A DNA stretch of 64,000 nt, taken from Cricetomys ansorgei. Its lineage: Eukaryota > Chordata > Mammalia > Rodentia > Nesomyidae. Positions 37,901 to 49,900 of this stretch are shown piece after piece. How positions within the stretch are numbered: position 1 is the stretch's first letter; each line of letters opens with the position of its first letter. The stretch spans positions 17,668,501-17,732,500 of the forward strand of contig JAMJFZ010003163.1 of assembly GCA_026225945.1 (NCBI GenBank). The letters run 5' to 3'. The translations under genes were made by a program, and so were the position numbers. The notes beneath the pieces were generated by a model. That model was not told the origin of the DNA. It was given only the letters and a program-made list of their open reading frames with translations, and searched no databases.

Positions 37901-40900
37901 TTCTTACTGCAAAAGAATGTTATGGTATCTAGCTCCAGTGCCGTTCACCTTCTCTGGATAAAAGCCGTTCCAGTGACAATTTTTCAGGCTTTCTTGTTTT
38001 TTCCAAAGGTCACTCTGTTCTGCCCTACTTTCCACTTTGTGCAGTCATGTGGCAGAGTCGAGGCGTGCTCTGTAAATTGGCTTTGTGGTTGTGTGGGTCA
38101 TGATGTAACTGCTGCTGCTCTACTTAGTGCCCATCATTTTCTTCCAGGCAGACAGCCCTCGAAGCCCTTTCAGAAGCAGGATCTGCTGTCCGCCTGAGGG
38201 AGACAGCAAGGCTATAATACAGTCAGTAGAGAGCTGGGAAAGCTTGCCAGCTCTGGGGAAAGGCACTCCTTTCAGTTGTGTAAACATGCTTACATCTGCT
38301 GTGATTACATAATGATTCTGATTCACAAGTGACAGCGTAGCCTCTAACATTTTCCCTCAGTAATGCCTGACTGACCTTAGTTATGCCATCTCGTGCATAT
38401 GGAGCAGGAATAGACCAGGGTAATCGAGTCTTGATATAAGTACTGTTTACCTCAGATCCACTTACTATAATTAACATCAGATTATTGCTTTTAAAAACAA
38501 GAGATTTGGATCTCTATCTCTCAACCAGAACTATGTGTCATGGGCAACTTGCACTTAGAATCAAGTAGAAAATTAGAATTGAATCTAACACCCTTTTGAC
38601 ATATCATAATGCTTTTACGTGCACAGAGCTTCCTTGCTGTGTACTGGTGAGAGCTGTGGACTTCTCAGTCCCAAAGTCTTATTTCTCAGTGGTACTCCCC
38701 TTTGCCTCTTGATCCTCATTGCTGTGATTTTGCTGCTGCTCTCTGCAGGCGTACCTATGTGGGCAGTATGCCTGGTCGCATCATCAATGGCTTGAAGACT
38801 GTTGGAGTTAACAATCCAGTGTTCCTGTTGGACGAGGTTGACAAGCTGGGGAAAAGCCTACAGGGCGATCCTGCAGCCGCTCTGCTTGAGGTAAGGCCTA
38901 GAAAATTCCCTATGGAGTCATATTTAAGTATGAAGGGGCATACACCATCTCCAAGTCACATAGAGATTGTGTACAGTTAGTTATAAGAAAAACACTGGAG
39001 CACAGACTGATGTCTGGAGCTAGTTAACATCTACATAAAAATTACAAATTTCTTCCTCTTTGTGATGTCTTGTTAATTTTCATGAAGAAAAACAACTTAG
39101 ACATACTTATTCTTTACAGACTAGTAGTATATTGCAGAAGGAAGGTATAAAGTCCCCTTCTCCCTGGGCCCTATCCTACACCTGTGCTTCAGCCTCTAAA
39201 AGGCTTAGTTAACTTGCTCAGTTTCTAAACAGCTTGACTTGGGCGGGCACTGTGGGATGCGCCTGTAATTCTAGCTCCTCGGGAGGCTGAGGTGAAAAGA
39301 ATGGATTCAGTTCCAGGCTGGGTTTATAGCAAGATCCTGGAGCGAAAGTGGAGGGTAGGAACTGGGAGGAGCAGAAGAGGGGTTAAACCTTCAAAACAGA
39401 ACTCGTTCCGCTGTCCGGAGTCTGCTATGGCCAAGTGAGATTTCTGCCTTTCGTTTTTTGATCCCATGTCTTTTATAAATTCTTTTTTGGTTAACCCTTG
39501 ATTGGCTGTTAACAGTTACAGATTATGTGGGTGTTTTCCACAGCTGAGCCATGCAGTTAACGGCCGCTTCTTTTCCGATTCTTCTATTCGTTTTCTTTTA
39601 CCGGTTTTTGAAAATCTAATTGCCCGTCTTCTGTTTACTTTCACAACTTGTTTCCTGCTCTCGGGACAGTCAGGACCTCAGGTGTTCCAACGGTCTGACC
39701 GTTGCTAGTCTTCCAGTCGGAAGCAGTCGCTCTCTACGGTCCTTCCCTTCCCACCACGCTGACTCAGCCCTCCTGACTTCATGTCCTTCTTTAAAATAAT
39801 CTAAAGAAAAACGTGTTTCAAAATGAGAGTAAAATAAAGGCATTCAGAACTACAAACAAAAACACCAATCCATAAAGGGATTCCGTTAGTGAAGATAGGA
39901 GAAAGACTTCCTCTCTTCTCCTGACTGGTTTAAGAAGTAGTTATATAGGCGACTGTGTATATTACTGAGTGTGCACACGAAAGTGTGACTGTTTAACAAT
40001 AACAGTACAGTGGAGGTAGGTCGAACCAAAGCCGTACTGGGGTAAAGAAGTGGCTGGTCAGAAACACAGGGCAGAATGCAGAACTACACTAAAGACCTAC
40101 ATACAAACAGAACAGAACAAAGAAGACTAAAGTAGCTATGACTAACAGCAAACAAAATAGATTTTAAAGAGCAGTATTTTCTAACAAGGAAAATCTACCA
40201 GGAAGTTATAATAGTCTTCCTTACCCTGCCCCCCCAAAACAACAACAACGAAGCCCCAGGATACACAGAACAGAACTGGAAGAAACAGACAGTGATGGGA
40301 GGGGGCTTCACTACCCTACTTCCAGTTGTGCTAGAAGCCAGCTAGCACAGGGAGGAACAGGAAAACCGGCCACCCTACGACCATCTGTGGAACATTTTCT
40401 ACCAACATCAGCATCCAGATTTTTCCCTCACTCACATGGAGCATTCTCCAGGATAGAATATATGTTGCACCATCTAACAGCCACAATAAAGGTAAAAGGA
40501 TGAAAGCATATGACATGTTCTCCTAAAACAGCACAGCAACTAGAAATCAATAATGGAAATTGGAGGAAGTCACAAATACACAGAAATTAACACATTCCTG
40601 AGTGATCACTGGCCCAAAAAAGATACAAGAGAAATCAGAAAGTCATCTAAATGAATGAGAAAGAAAACAGCAAAGCAAGAGTTCTAGTAGAGGACATTAG
40701 GCTGTGTTCTCAACACTTACTCTGAACTAGTAACTTACTACAATTCAATGTTTAACAGATTATCCTAGAAGGTTACTTAAACTATTCCTCAAATTTGGTG
40801 TTTATTAAAATCTGTTTTTATAAATATTTAAATTTTGGAAAAGTTAGTGTTTTAAGATTCTCTAACTATATTAAAGGCCCTGCCAAACTGCAGTAAGCTG

Positions 40901-43900
40901 GGTCTAAGTGTTTGTATGGTGCCTTCCACGGGATTCTTCTGTAGGGGGGATGGCGTGGTACCAAGCTCACTGCGGCTGTGTGCCTCGCAGGAATCCTAGT
41001 ACTGGTAGACACTCTGTGGTTCTTGTTTGAGCTGTAACCAGTTTGTGCCTCCTTGCCCATCCATTCATTGCTCTGAGGCTCTAACCTTTGTTCTTCCCAG
41101 TGGTGTCTTTGGGAAAAACCAAACTGGGGATATCTCCTTCAACTGGAAGGCACAAAGTTAATAAGCTAAAATTTTGTTAACAAATTGTGGGCAAGAAGAG
41201 CATCATGAGACAAAACAATAATCCTGGGTCACAGGAAGTAGCAGGTGAGAGACAGACAACTGACTGTGTTCAAAGGAATAGCTGTGGGCTGCTTTGTAGG
41301 CAAGAGCAGACGTCTGAATGGGCACTTTAAAGGAAGCAACAAGAAAGGATCTTCTCGGGCCTTTTCTGATTGTATGTGGCACAGTCATGGCTTTCTAGAT
41401 TTCCAGTAATAATACACCAGGTTTTAAAAACAGAAACAAACAACAAGCATCCTATTTCCCAATTTTGTTTTGTTTTATTTTGTTTGTTTTGTGTGTGTGA
41501 TGCTAAGGATAGGACTCAGGGCCTTGCACATGCTGTACAAGCTTCTGCCACTGACTATACTCCAGTCTTCTTATGTGTTTTTGGGGTTTTTTTTTTTTGT
41601 TGTTGTTGCCCAACTGGTATTATTGCACCAAACAGCTGCAGTGTTAAACAGTTGCCATTGATGGCTGGAATAGAACTGACTGCACGGAACATTCTCTTCG
41701 ATCCAAAAAGGAGAGCCTTTCCAATAACATGTGGGCCAAATACCAACAATTCTCCAGGGGTGGGCTAGAGAGCTCTTAATTCTGCTGGGCCCTAAGGTGG
41801 TTGCTAGGCTACAGGTTTGTACACTTTCATAATTACAACGCTGGTGGTTTTCCAGGCTCCTGTCAGTTTGGGAACGGGAAGTAGAATTAAAACAAGTTTG
41901 AATACCACAGCACTTGAACCACTTGCTAGGATCCAGTGTTTTCCTGGAATATACACCACTCAGGCCGCTCCAGGTTGGAACGGAACATCTGAGGAGGTCA
42001 ACTTGGCCCTTTTTGCTGGCAGGCTGGCTCATTGCTTTTATGGAGGAGCAGATTTTTGGAGTTCTTGGCTCTTCTTCATCCCATTGGAATTGTAAATAAT
42101 TTCAATGCTTGCTTTTGACACTTTTATTGTGGTATATCTCCTGTTTAGATAACATGTATTCAAACTACTTTTTGCAAAAATTTGTCTGTGAGTTGTGTTT
42201 TGAGTTCTTTCATATTTGAAGCCTGTCATCTATGCCATTAGCTTCTATATGTTCTGTTCATAAAACATCTTAAAATTATGCCCTCACACACGTGTACACA
42301 TACATAAACATGTTTTTGTGTCTGTTAAACAAGGATGGATCATCTGTGAGGGCCGCCACAACAAAATCCTAGTGTAGGTGGCTTCCAAAAACTTGACAAC
42401 TTTGAAGGCTGGAAGTCTAAAGAAGAATGTTGGCAGGTTTGATTCCTGCAAGGGCTTCTGTGGCTTTTGAAGGCCTGTCATCTATGCATATGCATTGCCA
42501 GGGACTTCTGTTTTTTAAAAGATACCAGTCAGACTGCATTAGGACCTCACTGCTTACCTCTTTTAGCCTTAATTATCTCCTTAAAAGTTGTATGTCCAAA
42601 TAATCACAGTGTGTGTTCTATGTATGATCTATTTTTAGTAAGATCGATGTCTTTTAATTAAATAATTGTTTTTTACTTAATAATGTCGCCATGAAAATTT
42701 ATTTCAGAAAGAAAAATGCCAACTCTTAATATTTTCTTGTTCAAATTTTGTTTTTAATGCTATGTTTCGGTAATCTTTTAAACCTACTCTGCATGTCTGT
42801 TTTAGTTTGTAGGAATGTTTAACCGGGCACACATGTGCCAGAGTGCACAGGTTACAGGGAGAGCAGATGAGCAGGCATGTGGTAACTAGCTTTGCCCACT
42901 GGTTTTCTGCTCACTTTACTATACTTGGTGTGCCACCGAGTAAGGCCATCACTTCAGTGTGCGTATTGTCTCCAAAGCCAGTCTCTCACTAGTAACTTCA
43001 GATAAATATAAATGAGTATCAACATTTCTGCTTGCATTTGGTCATCTTCCACTCTGTGAGCACCAGTCTAAACAGTTAAAACAAATGTGGTCCCACCCGG
43101 GTAGAGGATTCACAGTGTTCTCATTGTTAAGCTTTATATTTTATATGTGTTACGTATTTTCTCTGTGTTCGGGATTCTGAAGACTTTAAAACAAAATCCA
43201 GGCATTGTATCTTTTTGTAAGTATTTCAGTTCCTATCTCTAAAGGATATAAATTTTTATAAATGATAATAGATAACTATACCATCATATCTATAAATATG
43301 GTGGTTACCTAGTCAGCTCTGGTCGATGAGTAGGTTCCTAGCTTGCCTGTCAAAATGTAGTTTACCTCTTCAGAAAAAGTTATTGAAAAACAGTTTTCAG
43401 CGGATACCTCCCCCTCCACACACACAGGTCAGTCCCTGTCCCCTGACCTCACCCTCCAAGGGATAAAGCCTCGCATCACAGTCTCTCCCGTACGCCCCAG
43501 GTAGTATATGCATCTGAGCTGAGCAGGGACAGATAGCTTTAGCTCTAAAGGAGGCTAAAAAGCAGAGGTTTTGTGGTGACCTAGAGCAAAGGGTAAAGTT
43601 ATTTTTTTGTGTTTTTGTCAGTTTGCCCTGAGGCTTAGTCTGAGTAGTAGTTACTAGAAATTCTTTTCTGCTAGGCTGATTAGTATTTCTGAAGCTTTTT
43701 TAAAGCCCATACCTCATTTAATGTTCTTTCCTGAATAAAACATCCAGGCAGGCAGATTGAGGATACTAATGTTTCTTCTCGTAACTTAAACACCTTATAA
43801 TCCTCTTCCTTCTTAGACTCCAGTGATCTTCCCACTTAGCCGGGATTACAAGACACTTGCCACCTTACCAATTTTTTTCAACGATGCATTTGAAAAATAC

Positions 43901-46900
43901 CTCTTTTGGAATGGAGAGATGTCTTTGAGGTTAAGAATACTGGTCACTCTTCCAGAGGACCTGGCTTCAATTCTGAGCACCCACATGGTGCCCCACAATC
44001 ATCTGTAACTCCATTTCCAAGGGATTTGATTCCCTCTTGTGGTTTTTCTGGGCACCTGGCGTGCATGCAATACATAGATGCATACATGTGGGCAAAAACA
44101 CCCACACACATTAAATAAAATGATTTTAAAAATTGCAATACCTCATCTATAGCTCAGAGCTATTGCTTTTAATTTTCTACCTTTGAAGACTCTATCTGGG
44201 CATGGTGGTACATGCCTATAACCCCAGCACTCAGGAAGCTGAGGCAAGTTCTAAGCCAGGACTAAACAGGACTAGTCACAAATTGTAGGTTCCAGGATAG
44301 ATTTAGCTTTAGAGTAAGACCCCACAGACAAAGGCTGGATGTGGTGGTGCACATCTTTAATCCAGCACGTGGGAGGTAGAGGTAGATGGATCTCTGTGAC
44401 TTTGAGACCAGCCTGGTCTACACAGCGAGTTCCAGGACAGCAAGGGCTACAAAATGGAGAGACCCTATCTCAAAGGGGATTTATTAGTTTACAGAATATG
44501 GTCTACGTAGTCCAATAATGTCTGTTTCATACTAGAAAGAACAAGAATCCAGTAGTTGTTCAGCCCAAAGGATGTGCTCAGACATCCAGCTATTTCAGGT
44601 GAACTTACGATGGATATTTTAAGATTTAAATTTGTTTTGGAAGGGGGGGGTTATATTGTTTTCTGTTTTTTGGATTTGTTTTGTTTTTTCGAGACAGGGT
44701 TTTCTCTATGTAGCCCTGGCCATCTGGGGCAGGCTAGCCTCAAATTCAAAGACTTGCCTGTCTCTGCCTCCAGAGTGCTGGGATTAAAGACGTGCACCAC
44801 CACATTCACTCTATGATGAATGTTTGAGTCATGCAATTTCCAGTTTGACAATGTATATCAACTCTAGAGGGTTCTGGGTGGAAGTACGTTGAAGGTTTAG
44901 GACATATCTGAGGATTTGGCTAGCTTACAGCCCTATGCAGCTTGTGAACATGAATGCCTGTAACTTGAAGTAAATGAGCAATAGCCTGAAGATGACCTCT
45001 TTAATACAAAGTTGTTTATTGTAAGAAACCAATTACTAAGGAGGCCAGGGAGATGGCTCAGCTGCTAGAGACATCTGCTGCCACCTGAGACTCGATTCTC
45101 ACAAGCTGTCTTCTTACCTCCCTGAGCATACTGTGATGCATATGCATGCACGTGTGCACATACACAAAATTTTAAAATTTTAAATAATATAATTAAGACA
45201 ATTAATTTAGCTGTTTCATCAGGTTAACTATTTTTGAAGTCTATTGGTGTTTTTAAAAAGTCAGTTTCTCATTGTGCTACATTAGAATACAGTAACAATC
45301 TGTACAAGCTTGTTTTATTTGCAATTCCCCTTCCAGGTAAAGATTTTATACCAGACGTTCAGATAATGTTTGATTATTAATTTACCTAATGATCTCAAAA
45401 TATCTTGCATATTTACTTTCTATTCCACACTAAGACAGCTGTTACCAAAAGTGTAAGTGGTTCTGCAGAGTAGGTGGCTCGCGATCCACAGGGGCTGGTA
45501 GGAAAGCCATCTGGAGATAGCTCTGCAGTATAGTGTTTGTGTCTTTGTGCTGTGTGCCCTCTTGTGCTCCCCGTTAGTTTGACAGTAGAGCTTGTGACAT
45601 TTTAAAAAAGGATTTAGAATCCCCTGCGTTTACCAGCTAACTCAATTGACAGAAATGTCAACCTTTCTGATACATTGAATGGGTTCTAGCTTGTGGAACT
45701 TTCTGTTGGAACTAAATTTGTTTAAATGTTAATGATTCTTTCCTAGGTGTTGGATCCTGAACAAAACCATAACTTCACAGATCACTATCTGAATGTGGCC
45801 TTTGACCTGTCCCAAGTTCTTTTCATAGCTACTGCCAACACTACTGCTACTATCCCACCTGCTCTGTTGGACAGGATGGAGATCATTCAAGTTCCAGGTA
45901 CTTCATTCATAAATATATAACATCCCTGCGCCCCTTTTTTTTTTAACATACCCTTTAAATTAATCAAGATGTGGAGTTTCAGTTTTCCAGAAGTTAATTT
46001 GTCACTATTTAATCTAAAGAAATTATGCACAAGGGGTATAAACCATCTTTTCTGTAGACTCAGGGTCAGGCAACAGGAGTTTATTTGTTTGTTCTTGTAA
46101 GAGTCACTGTGTGTCCCAGAGGACATCAGGCAGGAGCACACTCAGCTCTGATGTTGCCTTCTGGGATGATTAACTGCTTAGAATGTCAGTCTTCTCTGAA
46201 GCAGTTCCCAAAATTACAGATGAAAAGAGTTTATTTCTACAAAGCCAACGTCTGAAACCCAGATATAGTTTCTCCTCCCTGTAAGGTTTTGAAGGCTCTG
46301 CCTTTCTTGTAGACAAATATCACGTGGTAATTTACTCTTGTAACTTTCTCCTGATGGGCTCTGGCCCGGCTCTTACCTAAAAGCTCAGGGTGCTTTCAGG
46401 CTGCACTCTCCCTTTCAGCTGATGCCAAGAAACTAAACAGTTGTGTTTTCAGCCATGTCCTCTCCTCACTGCAGTGTACAAAAACAGTCTTTCTAGTTAC
46501 ACTCGGGTCCCAGCCTTTTCACTTTAATTGCTCAAAACTATTTTGTTTCAAAAGCGATCCAACATCAGTGAGTACTCCCCAAAGTGAAAAATAGGGTAGA
46601 CTCTAAATATATGCAAATTTTAAATGTAGCAATGTATTTTCCATTCTGAATACATTTTTATTCTTCAGTGTTAATTGAATTTCTCAGTTACCCGCAAATC
46701 ATGTAGATTCTTTTATTTAGTTTTAAAATGTGGTGGAATAAATTGTTGCTTTTGTGTATTTATAAAACTTAAAGAAGCAAATGAATTCAGCTGTCCAGAA
46801 ACTACAGATGAAGGCAGCCAATCAGTGATCTGCACTGCTGAGAAGTGCAGTGGCTACAGAGGCGGGCTCTGCTGTGCCGCCTCTTCCTTTGACAACTGTG

Positions 46901-49900
46901 TCCCGTCCTCCAGCCTGTGTGATGTTTTCAATCCTCTTTCCTATCCAAAAGATGATTTATCAGCCCATACCTGACGCCGCTGTTTACCAGACAGAGAGGG
47001 TACATTAGTTTAGGTAGGATTTTTTTTTTTTACAGAATTTAAAGATAAGTAAATCTGTCCTCATTGGGCTTCTTAGTAAGAACATAAAGTGTCTTTATGT
47101 ATATTTTTATAAAATGTGACTGTAAAAATCAAAACTAATTTAATTTAACTTTCCTTATTCTGGTTGCACTATCAGTTGAAGTAATACTTAGCCCTCCTAA
47201 ATCTCAGATCTACTGAATCTACATTTGATTCATTAAAAATTGCCGCAGTGGCTAAAGAGATGGTTCAGTAGCTGAGGGCACTTGTTCTTGTAGATGACCC
47301 GTGTTTGGCTCCCGACACCCACACAGAGTCTCATAACCATCTTTAACTCCAATTCCAAGGAATCTTACACCCTCTTCTGACTTCTGTCGGCACCAGGCAT
47401 GCACATGGTACACAAACAATGCAGCCAAAATATTCATACACATGAAGTAATAAATCATAAAAACCAAACAAAACGTGGCACTGTGGAAGCCTGGTGGGTA
47501 ATTACAGAACAAGGTCCCTTCTCTTCCAGGGTATACACAGGAGGAGAAGATAGAGATTGCTCACAGGCACCTGATCCCTAAGCAGCTGGAGCAACACGGG
47601 CTGACTCCTCAGCAGATTCAGATCCCTCAGCTTACCACTCTGGCCATCATTACAAGGTTAGTTACCTTGCAGGTAGAATTGTTTTTTCCATGCCAAGAAT
47701 TTACTGCAGGTCTGCGCACTGAAGTAATGTTGAACTGGCTCCTGGAGCATGAATTCCTCTGGCAGCGGAAAGCACTAGCTCTGGATGAGGAGGAATTTCA
47801 TAGTGAAAACCTGAAGAATTGTCTTCACTGGGAAGGATCTTTACTGAGCCAGAACTTCTACTTTGGCACAATAGCAAACTAAGGGATTAATTTAATAGAT
47901 TAAGAAACCAAACTCATGAAAAATATAGAAGTGCTCTTTTTTTCTTAAGATTAATTTATTTATATGAGTGCTCTATCTGCATGTACACCTGCATGGCAGA
48001 AGAAAGCATCTGATCCCATTATAGATGGTTGTGCCATGTGGTTGCTGGGAATTGAACTCAGGACCTCTGGAAGAGCAGTCAATGCTCCTAACTGCTGAGC
48101 CGTCTCTCCAGCACCTAGAAGTGCTCTTTTATGCGCATTAAAAACTCAAGTCAATGCCAAACATGGTGGTGTACACCTTTAATCCCAATAACTGGGAGGC
48201 AGAGGCAGGTGGATCTCTGAGTCTGAGGCCAGCCTGGTCTACAGAACAAGGTCCAGTACAGCTCTGGCTACATAGAAAAACCCTGTCTCCAAAAAAAAAA
48301 AAAAAAGGCAACAACAACCTCAAGTCAAACTGCTGCTATCAGACGCCCATTTTAGGTTGTTTAGCTTTTTCTTTTCTTCTCTGAGAGACTTAAAACAGTC
48401 CTTGGGGTTTTTGATGTTGAGACTTAACACTGGAGCAATAGAGAATGTGCTTTCCCAAGTCGGCTACCAAGTGATTAAACCTGTGGCAAACCACATAAAT
48501 TTTCTGAGCAGCTGCAATGGTGGCACACACCTTTAATCCCAGCACTGGGAGGCAGAGACAGGAGGATCTCTGTGACTTTGAGTCCAGCCTGGTCTGCAGA
48601 GTGAGTTCTAGAATAGCCAAAGCTACGTACAGAGACCCTGTCTCTCCCTTGCCACCTCCCACAAAATGAGTACAGTATTACGTCATCTCATTCATAAGTC
48701 AGGAGTTTGAATGAAAAATAGACCCTGTTGGGAATTTATATTGGTCATAGCCACTTACAGTTTTCCTGGCTCACTGTTGCACATTGATTGCACCATCCAA
48801 CAACATGGGTCTACCAGGATCTCCAGCAGCCCTTTCCTCATAGCTGCTGCTTTCAAGAAATGTGAGATTTCTCTCCATACTTGGCCTCTCTGACTGCCTT
48901 ATGATCTATGCCAACTTTTTTCTAGGTCTGTTAAGTTATATACAGAAAGTCGGACTAAATCTGACCCAAGTTCCCTTTTCTTAACTTGTCTTGTCACATA
49001 CTATGTGAATAATGCCAGAAGAAATAATTGAGTGATAAGCCAAAGTTTTTCAGCAGTGGCATCACTCTGGACTTCTAACAAGCCACTTGAATCTTCATGG
49101 TAGTGTCTACATCTGAAAAAGGGGAGTGAGTGAGAAGACACCTGGCTTGCCTACTTCTGAGAATGATGCTGAAGAGCTCATTATTTGTAGTTCCCAGTTA
49201 CTCCCTTGTACATATTTGTTAGCTCAAAACATGAGATGGTAAAAGGACTTTCCTGAGCAGTCTTACTGCTTTTACTACTTAAAAACAGAACACAACAGAC
49301 ACTGCAGTGGACACTACTCTGTGTAGGCTCCAGGCACTGAGTTACCAGACGTGGATACAGAGTATCATGGCCAGATTTTTCCATCCATTGCTGTGAGCTA
49401 TAGTCATGGCCTTTGGTGTTCTCGACCTCCACTCTCTGTATCAAGCCTTTGAACCTTGTAGTCCTCTGAGCTCCACTTCCTAGTGAGAATCCTGGTTGTC
49501 GTATGTTTTCATAGTAATTGTCATATGAATTTATACTCCTGTCTTATAGAGACATCTGAAGCCTAAGTATAATTCCTCTGAAACTTATCCTTCTGAAATT
49601 AAAAGGAAATACTTTCGGGTCTACCCACTATAAACAAATCTCTTCTTTTCTTTACCACTTTTCGGGGACTGAGGATACCAGTCAGTGACAGCATGTTTCC
49701 ATCACATGCACGCAGCCCTGGCTTCTTGCCCTAGCTGCAGTTCCAAGCGCTGCCGCCCACTCCCCACAACCATTTCTGTTGACTTGCTTCTAAGACTTCA
49801 CCTGTCCAGTTAGTTGTCTTTTGAGTGAGCCATGGAATCCTGCAGTCCTCTGTCCATCTCCATCAGTAAACTGATGCCAAGGAAGCCACATTAGTTATTT

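Larger units (their letters stand above)
31960..38748 (+). other. Lonp2 intron 7
   Basis: 6.8 kb. It holds an antisense ERV gag relic (32,420-33,580) and SINEs: a B2 piece at 32,348-32,415, B1 sense 33,774-33,925, B2 sense 34,100-34,290, B2/B3 antisense 35,073-35,265, ID antisense 36,000-36,075, B3 antisense 37,525-37,703, B1/ID-like antisense 37,705-37,875. A (TTA)n tract and an antisense L1 segment (36,985-37,510) follow. 34,300-35,070, 35,300-36,000, 36,080-36,920 and 37,880-38,740 show no gene or repeat that I can name. Confidence 0.8.
38891..45746 (+). other. Lonp2 intron 8
   Basis: 6.9 kb, the third-longest complete intron. Holds a PB1 sense (39,237-39,350), an L1 ORF2-type segment (about 40,090-40,690), an ID antisense (41,465-41,575), an old interspersed repeat (about 42,330-42,620, class not settled), B2 sense (43,905-44,130), PB1 (44,190-44,310), B1 sense (44,334-44,474), B1 antisense (44,680-44,812) and B2/B3 sense (45,040-45,190). 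42,650-43,800 shows nothing recognisable. Confidence 0.8.

Noticed and set aside
41571..42032. 153-codon antisense frame in intron 8
   Set aside because: Starts in unassigned sequence and ends in an A-rich tract; its composition suggests no known protein. Left as non-coding.
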